This document shows positions 1-8,461 of a DNA stretch of 64,000 bases, one piece after another. How positions within the stretch are numbered: the first letter of the stretch is position 1; every line of letters starts with the position of its first letter. A model generated the notes under the pieces. It ran no database searches, had not been told where the DNA came from, and was given only the letters and a program-made list of their open reading frames with translations. This DNA is from Arthrobacter sp. ZGTC412 (GTDB lineage: Bacteria; Actinomycetota; Actinomycetes; Actinomycetales; Micrococcaceae). Position numbers and translations under genes: made by a program. Location of the stretch: NCBI RefSeq assembly GCF_002929215.1, contig NZ_PJII01000015.1:1-64000 (forward strand), read 5' to 3'.

Positions 1-323
1 GTTGGCGCGTCACCCCAGGTAGTGGATCAGCGGCGCTTCAGGGACGATAAAGATCGATCTCTGTGCCTGCTTTGGCCCAGTGGGCCCTCTCTCGTCGGTT
101 TCGATGGAAGGGCCCACTAGCTCCAGCCGTTTAGTCAGCACCTCGTCCACAGGGCAATACCTGCGTATTCGATGAATCCGTAGCCTTACAAAAGATCAAA
201 TATCGGCATAGCTGGTCTAAAGGCGGTGGGCGTGCGTCCCTGCTCTGCTGAAGGCCTTTCGCCCCATAACCGCAATCGGTCGTCAGCTTATAAAGGTTCA
301 GGAATAAGCTATAAGCTTATGGG
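1..323. other. Intergenic, no gene seen; repeated TATAAGC-type motif near the right end
   Basis: No convincing coding frame or RNA gene is visible. The last 40 bases hold an interrupted palindrome, ATAAGC-TATAA-GCTTAT (304-320), directly before the satD-like start, and a related AGCTTATA a little upstream (about 285-292). This is a plausible promoter/operator region for the two-gene operon that follows. Confidence 0.5.
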
Positions 324-971
324 ATGTCAGGTCTTGTCATCGCACTCATCGTGGACATCGTGAAATCCAGAAAGCTCCAAGATCGCGTCGGTGCCCAAAG
401 GTCCATCCGCGCCACGTTTGAAGACGCCTTGCGGGTGCGCCCACCCCTCCGGCCTCTCTGGCCTACAGTCGGGGACGAATTCCAAGCCATATTCCCAACA
501 CTGGGCCACGCTCTTCTAACGACAACACAAGTCCGTCTAGCACTTCCCGAAGATGTGGACTGCAGGTTCGGATTGGGGCGAGGGGAAACGGTCGACGTTG
601 ATGAGCAGGCCCCAGGGGCTATCCAAGATGGATCGGCATGGTGGAATGCACGAAAAGCGATCGAGGAGACGCACCGACGAGAGCATGGCGGAGAACCTTA
701 TCTTCGCTCGTGGTTCATATCCAATACACCTAGGGAAGTCGGTGCAATGGCGCTGGTCAACAGCTTTTTGCTGCTCCGAGACGCATCCATCAGCTCAATG
801 CGCCCGCGTGATCGTCGGCTAACTGCAGGCTCGCTTTACGGACATACACAATCCGAACTGGCAGAACAGGAACAGATCAGTCAGTCTGCGGTCTCGCAGA
901 GTTTACGTCGGTCGGGGGGAGCGGCTATCGTGGCAGCCCAGAATGAACTACTGCAAGGCGAAATCCAGTGA
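324..971 (+). CDS. SatD family protein with C-terminal helix-turn-helix
   Basis: A 215-residue protein starting ALIVDIVKSR, the usual opening of SatD-family proteins, followed by a PTVGDEFQAIF segment typical of the family. Residues about 170-200 (TQSELAEQEQISQSAVSQSL) look like a DNA-binding helix-turn-helix. SatD takes its name from an acid-tolerance locus of streptococci; its biochemical role is not settled. The stop overlaps the start of the following membrane protein gene (GTGA), so the two are translationally coupled. The HTH and the repeated TATAAGC motif upstream suggest autoregulation, which is inference. The ATG at 324 was chosen because the conserved N-terminus begins immediately after it. 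Confidence 0.75.
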   Translation: MSGLVIALIVDIVKSRKLQDRVGAQRSIRATFEDALRVRPPLRPLWPTVGDEFQAIFPTLGHALLTTTQVRLALPEDVDCRFGLGRGETVDVDEQAPGAIQDGSAWWNARKAIEETHRREHGGEPYLRSWFISNTPREVGAMALVNSFLLLRDASISSMRPRDRRLTAGSLYGHTQSELAEQEQISQSAVSQSLRRSGGAAIVAAQNELLQGEIQ

Positions 972-1819
972 TTGGCTCCGTACTTCTTCTGATGGTGGGC
1001 CTAGTTGATTTCGTAGTCGGACGCCGCTGGCCATCCTTGGTGCTCCGGCTCGTGCTTCTGGGGACTATAGCGGCGCTGGCAGTCTTCGGGCTGGGGTTGG
1101 ATCCGCTAATAGCCGTCGGCTGCTTAGTGATTTCCTTGGTGTGGGTGTGGGCCACGCGCCCCTCAAAATCGACGCCCAAGGACAACGGCGATTCGGGCGT
1201 GCCCGCCTCCAGGCTCTGGCCACCCATCTCGTTGTTCGTTCTCGTCTTTGCCATCACGGCCTACGACCGAACGCCTGAAACAGCAAGGGGATTCCTTGTA
1301 GACGCTCACTCGGCTGCAGTTTTGAAATCCGCGGCGTCCATTTCTCTTGAAACCGTCCTGGCGGCGGTATCTGTCGGCTTCTTTCTTTTGAAGAGCGCCA
1401 ACAACGTTACGCTTGCAGCGCTCGGACGCGCCCACGAGGAAGACGCGTCAAGGGCAGCCGGTGACAGCGCAGAAGCCGAAGCAACCGGTGCGGAGTCCAA
1501 GAACAAGTGGGAGCTGTTCATCAGCAGCGTCAAAGTGGCGAGCGTACGGGCCGGAGAAAAGCCGAAACGAGGCCCCGAGCTAAAGGGCGGCCGAATTATC
1601 GGCCCAATCGAGCGCTTACTTATCGTCGTGCTTGCATTCGCCGGCGTCCCGCAGATTATCGCGGCACTGGCGGCAGCGAAGGGCATCGTCCGTTTCCCCG
1701 AGATCTCGGAGGACCGTGCTTCCGGCTCAAAGGCGGAGGAGTTTCTAGTAGGAAGCCTCGCGAGCTGGACACTTTCCGCCGTCGCGGTCCTCTACCTAAA
1801 CCTTGTTTACAAGGGCTAG
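968..1819 (+). CDS. Integral membrane protein paired with SatD
   Basis: A 283-residue protein with a GTG start overlapping the satD-like stop. It has three hydrophobic segments in the first 100 residues, another near residues 110-140, then a polar alanine/glutamate-rich stretch and two C-terminal hydrophobic helices (about 215-235 and 262-280). I recognise no enzymatic motif. Pairing of a SatD-like cytosolic protein with a membrane protein is a recurring arrangement, so they probably work together at the membrane. Function unknown. Confidence 0.7.
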   Translation: MIGSVLLLMVGLVDFVVGRRWPSLVLRLVLLGTIAALAVFGLGLDPLIAVGCLVISLVWVWATRPSKSTPKDNGDSGVPASRLWPPISLFVLVFAITAYDRTPETARGFLVDAHSAAVLKSAASISLETVLAAVSVGFFLLKSANNVTLAALGRAHEEDASRAAGDSAEAEATGAESKNKWELFISSVKVASVRAGEKPKRGPELKGGRIIGPIERLLIVVLAFAGVPQIIAALAAAKGIVRFPEISEDRASGSKAEEFLVGSLASWTLSAVAVLYLNLVYKG

Positions 1820-2218
1820 TCAAGGAGTATAAGCAGTGGACTAATATCGTCCCGGCTATAAGCGATTACCTTATGCCGGAACCGCCAATCCTGCGGGCTA
1901 GCTTGCGCCAGGGCTTGACACAGCGTAAATGAATGGCGCTCTGCCCGTGAGCATAAGCTGCGCCACAACGATAGCTCCCTAGACAATGAGTCAACTCGCA
2001 TGCTTCGGCGTCTAGCGGCAGGCCGCTGCCTGATTCCTGACAAATGGCGACGCCTCAGGGGCTCTTAGCGGACCAAGTTGTCGGCACGCGGGGAGCCCCT
2101 TCTGGCCCCAGCTTTACTTAATCTAAATTATCGGCGTTTGAAAATGGCTGGGGGAGTGCCCGCACGATGGGCTGTTCCTGCCGCCTAATCTGTGGAATTT
2201 TCTCCCAATAACCGGGAC
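1820..2218. other. Intergenic, no gene seen
   Basis: About 400 bases without a supported gene. TATAAGC occurs again at about 1828 and 1857, just after the satD-like operon, echoing the motif in front of it. From about 2140 the sequence resembles bases from about 8235, the left edge of the duplicated pRiA4b ORF-3-like remnant. Confidence 0.45.
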
Positions 2219-2530
2219 TCAGAGCCGGTCAGCCAGCCTCATGTTCACGGCGGAAATGTCGAGAAAAGCAGGGTGAAAGGGCTCGTCCGATCCGGTTATG
2301 TCGGCCACCCAGGCGGAGTGTTCGGCGTGGTCCGGATGAGACGGATCGGCCAATGCGTCCATGATCTCCTCATAGCCGGAAAATCCTCCGGAGTCTTCCA
2401 GCATGCCACGCCGGGCGCCGTCGATCAGTCGGGCCGGCGCAGTGTCTGCGTTCGCTGGCCGGCGGGACATTAACTCGAGCCTGTGTAGCCAGCCCCCGTT
2501 GCGACTGACATCTAGATTGAGAACGGACAC
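2219..2530 (-). pseudogene. C-terminal fragment of a plasmid pRiA4b ORF-3-like gene (copy 1)
   Basis: The minus-strand reading contains GYEEIMDALADPSHPDH, a hallmark of the pRiA4b ORF-3 family, then WVADITGSDEPF and FLDISAVNMRLADRL before the stop. Only about 100 residues remain, whereas family members normally carry a longer N-terminal region, and no good start or ribosome site is seen. I read it as a decayed 3' remnant. A second, shorter and frameshifted copy lies at 8314-8440. The family is often found on plasmids and mobile regions. Confidence 0.7.
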
Positions 2531-2756
2531 CCGCTCTTACATCCCAATGAGGGCTCTACCAGCAGCGGCGGAATTGCGCCGGTCCGCGCCGATGCCGCTG
2601 GTCACGAGAAGCGCGACACGCTTCGCCGTGGGGCCGACGCACGGCGCCGTCGGATGCGGTCCCCGGTAGAGCTTCTTCTGCTTCCTTTGCTCGCGCCGTC
2701 CGGCCGCTTAAGGGGCAGACGAATCACCTGGAATAAAATCTGATTCTGCTCAGTTA
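2531..2756. other. Intergenic, no gene seen
   Basis: No supported coding frame between the pRiA4b-like remnant and the promoter region of the old yellow enzyme gene. Confidence 0.4.
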
Positions 2757-2768
2757 TGAGTGTAGTCA
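2757..2768. promoter_or_regulatory. Candidate TetR operator, site A (upstream of old yellow enzyme)
   Basis: TGAGTGTAGTCA, about 100 bases before the old yellow enzyme start. It shares the pattern TGANT-N-TANTCA with sites at 4961-4972 and 7251-7262, which lie in front of two other units of the same island, including the TetR gene itself. Confidence 0.55.
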
Positions 2769-2870
2769 CCACCGTGTGAGTTAGTTAGTAAAGCTACTGT
2801 CCTTCACGGTCGAACATCGGCTTGTCGCGGTGGTGATGTTATGACACATCGAACGCAAAGGACTAAACCC

Positions 2871-3947
2871 ATGACCTCATCTTCTCTCTGGCAACCGTTC
2901 ACTCTTGGCCGCCTGGACCTTCCCCACCGACTGGCGCTGGCACCAATGACCCGAAACCGATCGAACCCGGATGGCACGCCGGGCGACTTGGCCGCTGAGT
3001 ACTACGGGCAGCGCGCCTCATTGGGGTTGATCATTACCGAGGGGACGCAGCCGTCAGCGGACGGGCAAGGCTATATGAACACGCCGGGGATCTACACCCC
3101 TGAGCAGATCGAAGGCTGGCGAAAGATCACCGACAAGGTGCACGCGGGCGGTGGGGCAGTGTTCATCCAGCTGATGCATGCCGGCCGGATGTCCCACCCG
3201 GACAATACTCCCCACCACCGCCGGCCGGTGGCGCCCTCTGCGATCCCCGCCGACCAGGAAATATTCACGCCAACAGGGCTGCAGAAGACGCCGACGCCGC
3301 GAGAGCTAAGCATAGAGGATATCCGGACCACCGTGGCTGAGTTCCGTCACGCCGCAGCTTCTGCCATCGCGGCCGGCGCCGACGGAGTCGAAATCCATGG
3401 CGCTAACGGCTATCTGTTGCACCAGTTTCTCTCCCCCAACGCCAACCACCGCGCCGACTCCTACGGCGGATCGGTAGAAAACCGGTCCCGGTTCGTGGTC
3501 CAGATCGCCCAGGCTGTGGCCGAGGAAATCGGCGCGGACAGGGTTGGCGTCCGCCTCTCCCCCGCCATGCCTTTGGGCGGAATCGATGAGGGCGACACCG
3601 AGAGTGTGCGCGCTCAGTACCGGCACCTGGTCGGTGAGCTCGCCACCCTGAACCTGGCCTACCTGCACCTTCACCATATGGGCGACGAGGAACTCCTCCG
3701 CTCCCTCAGGGATCTTTGGCCGACGGCGGTTCTGGTGGTCCGCTACGGACGTAACCGTGAGCGGATCGCAGGCGACATCGAGGCCGGCCTTGCTGACATT
3801 GCCCCGTTGGGCCGTTTCGCGCTGGCCAACCCCGACATCGTCGCGCGACTGCGTTCCGGCGCCCCTCTGAATGAGGTGGACCCGACCACTCTCTACGGTG
3901 GCGGAGCTTCCGGGTACACCGACTACCCGACCCTTGTCCCCGCCTGA
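2871..3947 (+). CDS. Old yellow enzyme family NAD(P)H:flavin oxidoreductase (ene-reductase)
   Basis: A 358-residue FMN TIM-barrel protein. The N-terminal [11 protein letters not shown], the [11 protein letters not shown] strand and the central [16 protein letters not shown] and [11 protein letters not shown] segments are the classic OYE signatures, including the substrate-binding His and Asn. Members reduce activated C=C bonds of enones, maleimides or nitro compounds with NAD(P)H. I chose ATG 2871 over the in-frame ATG at 2841 because AAAGGAC sits at the right distance before it and the conserved N-terminus starts there. It leads a group with an SDR, a quinone oxidoreductase, a hydrolase and a TetR regulator. 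A TetR-type operator lies upstream, so induction by electrophiles is plausible. Confidence 0.9.
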   Translation: MTSSSLWQPFTLGRLDLPHRLALAPMTRNRSNPDGTPGDLAAEYYGQRASLGLIITEGTQPSADGQGYMNTPGIYTPEQIEGWRKITDKVHAGGGAVFIQLMHAGRMSHPDNTPHHRRPVAPSAIPADQEIFTPTGLQKTPTPRELSIEDIRTTVAEFRHAAASAIAAGADGVEIHGANGYLLHQFLSPNANHRADSYGGSVENRSRFVVQIAQAVAEEIGADRVGVRLSPAMPLGGIDEGDTESVRAQYRHLVGELATLNLAYLHLHHMGDEELLRSLRDLWPTAVLVVRYGRNRERIAGDIEAGLADIAPLGRFALANPDIVARLRSGAPLNEVDPTTLYGGGASGYTDYPTLVPA

Positions 3948-4077
3948 CCGGCTGCCCTCAGGCCGCCCGCCCTGTTTGCTCCCCTTGGAGCCCAGGGGCT
4001 GGCGGCCCCTAAGACATATCAGCACCATCCGCGCCGACCGGGTGTGGATGCAGCCTCGTAACAAGAAAGTTTGTGAA

Positions 4078-4794
4078 ATGCCCTCACTTAATGAAGCAGT
4101 CGTCCTCGTCACCGGTGCAAACGGCGGCATCGGAACACACTTCGTTCACAGCGCCCTCGCCCGCGGTGCCAGCAAGGTCTACGCCAGCGCCCGCACCCCC
4201 CGAACCTGGGAGGACGAGCGCATCGTCCCGCTCACCCTCGACGTCACAGACTCCGCCTCCATTCAGGCCGCAGTCGAAGCCGCAGGCGACGTCACGGTGC
4301 TGATCAACAACGCCGGAGCGTCCGTGGCAAGCTCGGGCATCCTTACTCACACCGATGCGGAAATCCGGACCAACGTCGAGACGAACTTCCTCGGCCCACT
4401 TTTCCTCGCCCGCGCCTTCGCGCCGATCCTGTCGGCGAAGGATGGCTCGGTGATCATCGACATCCACTCCGCCATGAGCTGGTACGCCGTCGGCGGCATT
4501 TACAGCGCCACCAAGGCCGCCCTCTGGTCCGCGACCAACTCGCTGCGCCTGGAACTCGCCCCCGAAGGGGTCCACGTGGTGGGGGTCCACGTCGGGTACG
4601 TCGATACGGCGATGGCTGCGAACGCCACCGACCCCAAGATGGACCCGGCCGATCTCGTACGCACCGTAATGGATGCCGTCGAAACCGGCGAGTACGAGGT
4701 TCTCGCCGACGAGACGTCGATGCAGCTCAAAGCCGGACTCAGCGCCCCCATCGAGGCTCTCTACCCCCAACTGGCCGTCGTCAAGACCGCCTAG
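4078..4794 (+). CDS. Short-chain dehydrogenase/reductase
   Basis: A 238-residue classical SDR. The cofactor motif TGANGGIG is at residues about 12-19, NNAG near 78-81, and the catalytic Ser and YxxxK lie in SAMSWYAVGGIYSATKAAL. A basic residue after the first strand (ASARTP) suggests NADP(H). Substrate unknown. It follows the old yellow enzyme gene by 130 bases in the same direction and ends just before a strong hairpin, so it may close the first transcription unit of the TetR-linked island. The start is the ATG directly before the conserved N-terminal strand. Confidence 0.85.
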   Translation: MPSLNEAVVLVTGANGGIGTHFVHSALARGASKVYASARTPRTWEDERIVPLTLDVTDSASIQAAVEAAGDVTVLINNAGASVASSGILTHTDAEIRTNVETNFLGPLFLARAFAPILSAKDGSVIIDIHSAMSWYAVGGIYSATKAALWSATNSLRLELAPEGVHVVGVHVGYVDTAMAANATDPKMDPADLVRTVMDAVETGEYEVLADETSMQLKAGLSAPIEALYPQLAVVKTA

Positions 4795-4804
4795 AACACC
4801 CTTG

Positions 4805-4844
4805 GCGCCGTGGTCATAAACAACCACCTCACTGACCACGGCGC
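4805..4844 (+). terminator. Hairpin terminator after the SDR gene
   Basis: Perfect 12-bp inverted repeat: GCGCCGTGGTCA (4805-4816) and TGACCACGGCGC (4833-4844), loop of 16 bases, 10 bases after the SDR stop. No long T-run follows. Confidence 0.65.
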
Positions 4845-4960
4845 TTCCCAAGCCCGATCATCAAAGCAGGGAGCAGGGAGCAGAGCAGGGGGCAGCGGCA
4901 AACCCCGCGTCATGCCCAAAGCGGCTTCCCCTTGAAAAGATATCTGAGTACAGTCATAAT

Positions 4961-4972
4961 TGATTGTAATCA
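4961..4972. promoter_or_regulatory. Candidate TetR operator, site B (upstream of quinone oxidoreductase)
   Basis: TGATTGTAATCA preceded by AGTCATAAT. The same AGTCATAA plus palindrome layout occurs at 7242-7262 before the TetR gene. It lies about 130 bases before the quinone oxidoreductase start. Confidence 0.6.
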
Positions 4973-5104
4973 TTAGAGCGGCCAGCTGAAGAATCGCCGG
5001 CTGGCACCGACCACCTGCCGGTGCCCGAGCGGGGCGTCCCCGAGATATCGCTGCATCAATGGCACCAACTACAAAACCACCACCCCCAGAAGGAGCATCA
5101 CGTC

Positions 5105-6103
5105 ATGCGAGCATTCGTCGTCACCAAGTACAGGGAGCCGCTGCGGGAGGCGGACGTCCCCGAGCCAACAGTCGGGGACCGCGATGTGCTCGTGCAGGTT
5201 CAGGCGGCGGGCCTGAACCAGCTGGACGAGAAGATCCGGCTGGGCGAGTTCAAGCAGATCCTGCCCTACGAACTCCAGCTGATCCTCGGCAACGACGTCG
5301 CCGGCACAGTCCTGCAGGTCGGGGCAAAGGTGCGCGGGTTCAAGCCCGGTGATGAGGTTTACGGCCGCCCCGACCAGGACCGCATCGGCACGTTCGCCGA
5401 GCGCATCGCCGTCGCCGAGGAAGACCTTGCGCTGAAGCCGGCATCGGCCAGCATGGAGGAGGCCGGCTCGCTGCCGCTGGTGGCGCTGACCGCATGGCAG
5501 GCCCTTGTCGAGCAGGGCAACGTCCGACCCGGGCACAAGGTTCTCATTCACGCCGGCGCCGGCGGGGTCGGCTCGATCGCTATCCAGCTCGCCAAGCACC
5601 TCGGCGCGACCGTTGCAACCACCGCAAGCGGCTCCAACGCCGGCTTCGTGCGCGACCTCGGAGCCGACATCGTGATCGACTACCGCACCCAGGACTTTGA
5701 GCAGCTCCTGAACGGGTACGACCTGGTGCTCGACAGCCTCGGCGGGGAGAACCTCGAGAAGTCACTGCGCATCCTCAAGCCCGGTGGCAAGGCTATTGGG
5801 ATTTCTGGCCCGCCGGATCCGGCATTCGCACGCGGAGCCGGGCTGAATCCTGTGCTACGCCTGGCAGTCGCTCTGCTCAGCGGCAAAATTCGGCGGCAGG
5901 CCAGGAAGCTCGGCGTCAGCTATGAGTTCCTTTTCATGCGCGCCAGCGGGGAGCAACTGCGCCAGATCAGCGCCTTGGTCGACGACGGCGTGCTGCGCCC
6001 CACCGTAGGAAGAGTCTTCAGCTTCGACCAGACCCCAGAGGCGCTGCAGTCCCTGGCCGCGGGCGGCATCCGCGGCAAAGCAGTGGTCGCCCTGACCCAC
6101 TGA
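5105..6103 (+). CDS. NADP-dependent quinone oxidoreductase, zinc-free MDR family
   Basis: A 332-residue medium-chain reductase/dehydrogenase. It has the GNDVAGTVLQVG segment and the HAGAGGVGSIAIQLAKHLGA nucleotide-binding turn, and lacks the zinc-binding cysteine cluster, as in quinone oxidoreductase/zeta-crystallin. Likely role: NADPH-dependent reduction of quinones or enones. ATG 5105 was chosen because AGAAGGAG lies nine bases upstream and the domain begins there, although the frame is open upstream. An operator-like palindrome precedes it, and the hydrolase gene follows 46 bases later, probably in the same transcript. Confidence 0.88.
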   Translation: MRAFVVTKYREPLREADVPEPTVGDRDVLVQVQAAGLNQLDEKIRLGEFKQILPYELQLILGNDVAGTVLQVGAKVRGFKPGDEVYGRPDQDRIGTFAERIAVAEEDLALKPASASMEEAGSLPLVALTAWQALVEQGNVRPGHKVLIHAGAGGVGSIAIQLAKHLGATVATTASGSNAGFVRDLGADIVIDYRTQDFEQLLNGYDLVLDSLGGENLEKSLRILKPGGKAIGISGPPDPAFARGAGLNPVLRLAVALLSGKIRRQARKLGVSYEFLFMRASGEQLRQISALVDDGVLRPTVGRVFSFDQTPEALQSLAAGGIRGKAVVALTH

Positions 6104-6149
6104 GCCGACACCCATTCCACCTCACAAACCACGCAGGAGAACAACCGTC

Positions 6150-7016
6150 ATGGACAACACCGGCACCCCGCACGAATCCACCGTTACCTCGTACGCGAAG
6201 GCACCAACCAAAGCCGTCACCGCCGAAGGTGTCACCTACGCCTATCGCGAGCTGGGGCTCAAGGGCGGCATCCCCGTCGTGTTCTTCGTGCACCTCGCCG
6301 CCACCTTGGATAACTGGGATCCCCGCATCATCGACCCCATCGCGAAGACCCGCCACGTCATCACCTTCGACCAGCCCGGTGTCGGCGCCTCCACCGGGCA
6401 GGTGCCCGACAACATCGAGGCAATGGCCGACGACGCCTACACCTTCATCAAGGCCCTCGGGTTCAAAAGAATCGATGTTTTCTCCTTCTCCCTGGGCGGC
6501 ATGATCGCCCAGGACCTGGCCCTCAAGCATCCCGACCTTGTCCGCAAGCTCGTGCTCACCGGGACCGGACCGCGGGGAGGAAAAGGCATCGACAAGGTCG
6601 TCGGCACCACCTACTGGAACATCCTCCGCGCAACCCTGACAAGGTCCGACCCCAAGGAATTCCTCTTCTTCAACCGCAACGCCACCGGCAAACCAGCAGC
6701 GAAAGCGTTCATCAAACGCCTCCAGGAGCGCACCATCGACCGTGACAAGCCGATCAGCACCCGTGCATTCCAAACGCAGCTGAAGGCAATCCAGGCGTTC
6801 GGCCGCTCCGCACCCTCGGACCTATCCACACTCACGCACCCCACACTCATCGCCAACGGCGACAACGACCGCATGGTGCCATCCGCCCTCTCAACGGACC
6901 TGCACCGGCGGATCAAGGGATCCGAGCTGTTCATCTACCCCGACTCCGGGCACGGCGGCATCTTCCAGTACCACGCGAAGTTCGCCCCCGCCGCTGTCGA
7001 CTTCCTCGCCAACTGA
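6150..7016 (+). CDS. Alpha/beta hydrolase
   Basis: A 288-residue single-domain alpha/beta-hydrolase. The nucleophile elbow is FSFSLGG (Ser near residue 118), an acid lies in GDNDRM and the catalytic His in SGHGG. The oxyanion region reads FFVHLAA instead of the usual HG motif. Substrate cannot be told. A good site (AGGAGAACAACC) precedes ATG 6150. It follows the quinone oxidoreductase closely and precedes the TetR gene, so it belongs to the TetR-linked island. Confidence 0.85.
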   Translation: MDNTGTPHESTVTSYAKAPTKAVTAEGVTYAYRELGLKGGIPVVFFVHLAATLDNWDPRIIDPIAKTRHVITFDQPGVGASTGQVPDNIEAMADDAYTFIKALGFKRIDVFSFSLGGMIAQDLALKHPDLVRKLVLTGTGPRGGKGIDKVVGTTYWNILRATLTRSDPKEFLFFNRNATGKPAAKAFIKRLQERTIDRDKPISTRAFQTQLKAIQAFGRSAPSDLSTLTHPTLIANGDNDRMVPSALSTDLHRRIKGSELFIYPDSGHGGIFQYHAKFAPAAVDFLAN

Positions 7017-7250
7017 CCCACGTTCGGAACTTCTACGTCTTATCATCGAGAGTTGGCCGACAGCACGGCTCGCGATGGCTTCTTCACTAGCAGTGTGGTC
7101 AAGCAGCTTTCCCGCCAGCTCATTCCGCTGGCTTCGGCAACACGCGCTTATGACACAGACGTCGCGCTCTCCTACGTGAACCACGGTCCCCACTGCTAGA
7201 AGTAGAGAGGTTCGGGTGCCTCGAATCTCCGCGGTCGTTATAGTCATAAC

Positions 7251-7262
7251 TGACTCTAGTCA
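7251..7262. promoter_or_regulatory. Candidate TetR operator, site C (upstream of the TetR gene)
   Basis: TGACTCTAGTCA forms the core of an 18-bp palindrome, AACTGACT-CT-AGTCAGTT (7248-7265), with 8-bp perfect arms. It lies about 25 bases before the TetR start, where autorepression would act. This is the best copy of the three sites. Confidence 0.65.
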
Positions 7263-7285
7263 GTTTACGTTCCGGAGGAACCTTC

Positions 7286-7888
7286 ATGCCCGTCGCATCC
7301 CAGCCGCTCGGACGACGCGAGCGGAATAAGCAGGAGAAGCTGGACCGCATCACTGCCGCGGCCAGTGAGCTGTTCGCCGAACATGGAGTCGAGGATGTCA
7401 CAACCCAGCAAATCGCCGACAAGGCCGATATCGGCACCGGAACCCTGTTCCTTTACGCAAAGACCAAGGGAGAACTCCTCCTGCTCGTGCAGAACGCGCA
7501 CTACGCGAAAGCGCTGGAGCAGGGCCGGGCTAATGCTGAAACCATCCCGGATGCACTGGATGCAGTGATGGCCATCGTACGGCCGATCGTGGAGTGCAAC
7601 CGCGTCCAAGTCGACAATGGGCGCACCTACCTGCGCGAGATGGTCTTCGGGGACCCGACGGAACGCCACCACAGTGAAGCCCTTTCCATCGTCGCGCAGA
7701 CCGAGGAGGCCATCGCCGCCGTCCTGGGCCGGAATGAACTCATCAGTGCCGATGATGCCGCAACAACCGCACGCATCGCTTCGGCCATCATGTTCCTCAG
7801 CATGGCAGTGAGTGCGGATCCCGCTCTTCGCGTCGACGACATTGTCCAGGACATCAGGACCCAAATCCGCCTGCTCCTGCCCCGCTGA
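7286..7888 (+). CDS. TetR family transcriptional regulator
   Basis: A 200-residue protein with an N-terminal TetR HTH: RITAAASELFAEHGVEDVTT, then QQIADKADIGTGTLFLYAKTKGELL. The C-terminal ligand domain is divergent, as usual. A strong site (CGGAGGAACC) precedes ATG 7286, and the palindrome at 7248-7265 lies just upstream. Related palindromes stand before the old yellow enzyme and the quinone oxidoreductase, so this is most likely the local repressor of the island. The inducer is unknown; an electrophile such as a quinone or enone is an inference from the genes controlled. Confidence 0.88.
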   Translation: MPVASQPLGRRERNKQEKLDRITAAASELFAEHGVEDVTTQQIADKADIGTGTLFLYAKTKGELLLLVQNAHYAKALEQGRANAETIPDALDAVMAIVRPIVECNRVQVDNGRTYLREMVFGDPTERHHSEALSIVAQTEEAIAAVLGRNELISADDAATTARIASAIMFLSMAVSADPALRVDDIVQDIRTQIRLLLPR

Positions 7889-8313
7889 CCGCAAAAGCTT
7901 TCACCTATCGCCACCAGGCTTGTCACATGTCAGCTAGATTCAAACCCCAACCTGACAAATGTCTTTGCCTGAGTTGCCGAAGCAGTGGGAATTGATCTCC
8001 GTTTCAGCGGTGAAGAAAGGCTTGCCGCCGACCACAGCCGGGGACAATTCTCATAGGTTATCCACCGCTACTGCTGCTAGGGAGCTACCCCAACGGCTCC
8101 TACTTCCAGCCGTGGATAACCTGAATTGACCCCAGCCATGGACGGCTCAGAGTGCCCCCAGTTCCGGCCGCGGTATCAGCAAGCACGGCCTAGTCGGCCC
8201 CAGGCAGGTTGTCGGAATATCCGTTATCGCCTCTTAAAACGGGCGGGGGAGTGCCCCCAAAAGAGGCTGTTTTGCCCCATCGTTGGTGGCGTTTTCTCCT
8301 CGGACTCCTTTCG
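7889..8313. other. Intergenic, no intact gene; 16-bp repeat copy
   Basis: About 425 bases without a supported gene. A 16-bp sequence, ACCCCAACCTGACAAA, lies at 7944-7959 and is repeated at 9720-9735 in the same orientation. From about 8235 the sequence resembles bases 2140 onwards, the flank of the pRiA4b-like remnant. Confidence 0.45.
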
Positions 8314-8440
8314 TCAGAAGTGCTCAGCCAGCACCCGGTTTACGGCGGAGATGTCCAGGAAAGCAGGACAAAAGGCGCATCGGAGCCGGCTACGTCGGCC
8401 ACCCATGCGGCGTGTTCGGTGGAGAAGAGGGGTTGATCGT
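8314..8440 (-). pseudogene. Frameshifted 3' remnant of the pRiA4b ORF-3-like gene (copy 2)
   Basis: One minus-strand frame gives TEHAAWVADVAGSDAPF. The matching end, FLDISAVNRVLAEHF and a stop, continues in a different frame, so the copy is frameshifted. It matches copy 1 (2219-2530) over the same C-terminal part, and similarity extends past the stop into non-coding sequence. Both copies lie in the same orientation and bracket the TetR island. Confidence 0.65.
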
Positions 8441-8461
8441 GTTTTCTCCTCCGCCCCTTGC

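Noticed and set aside
4084-4851. 255-codon minus-strand frame opposite the SDR gene
   Set aside because: Antisense of a clear SDR, glycine/valine/aspartate-rich with no recognisable domain.
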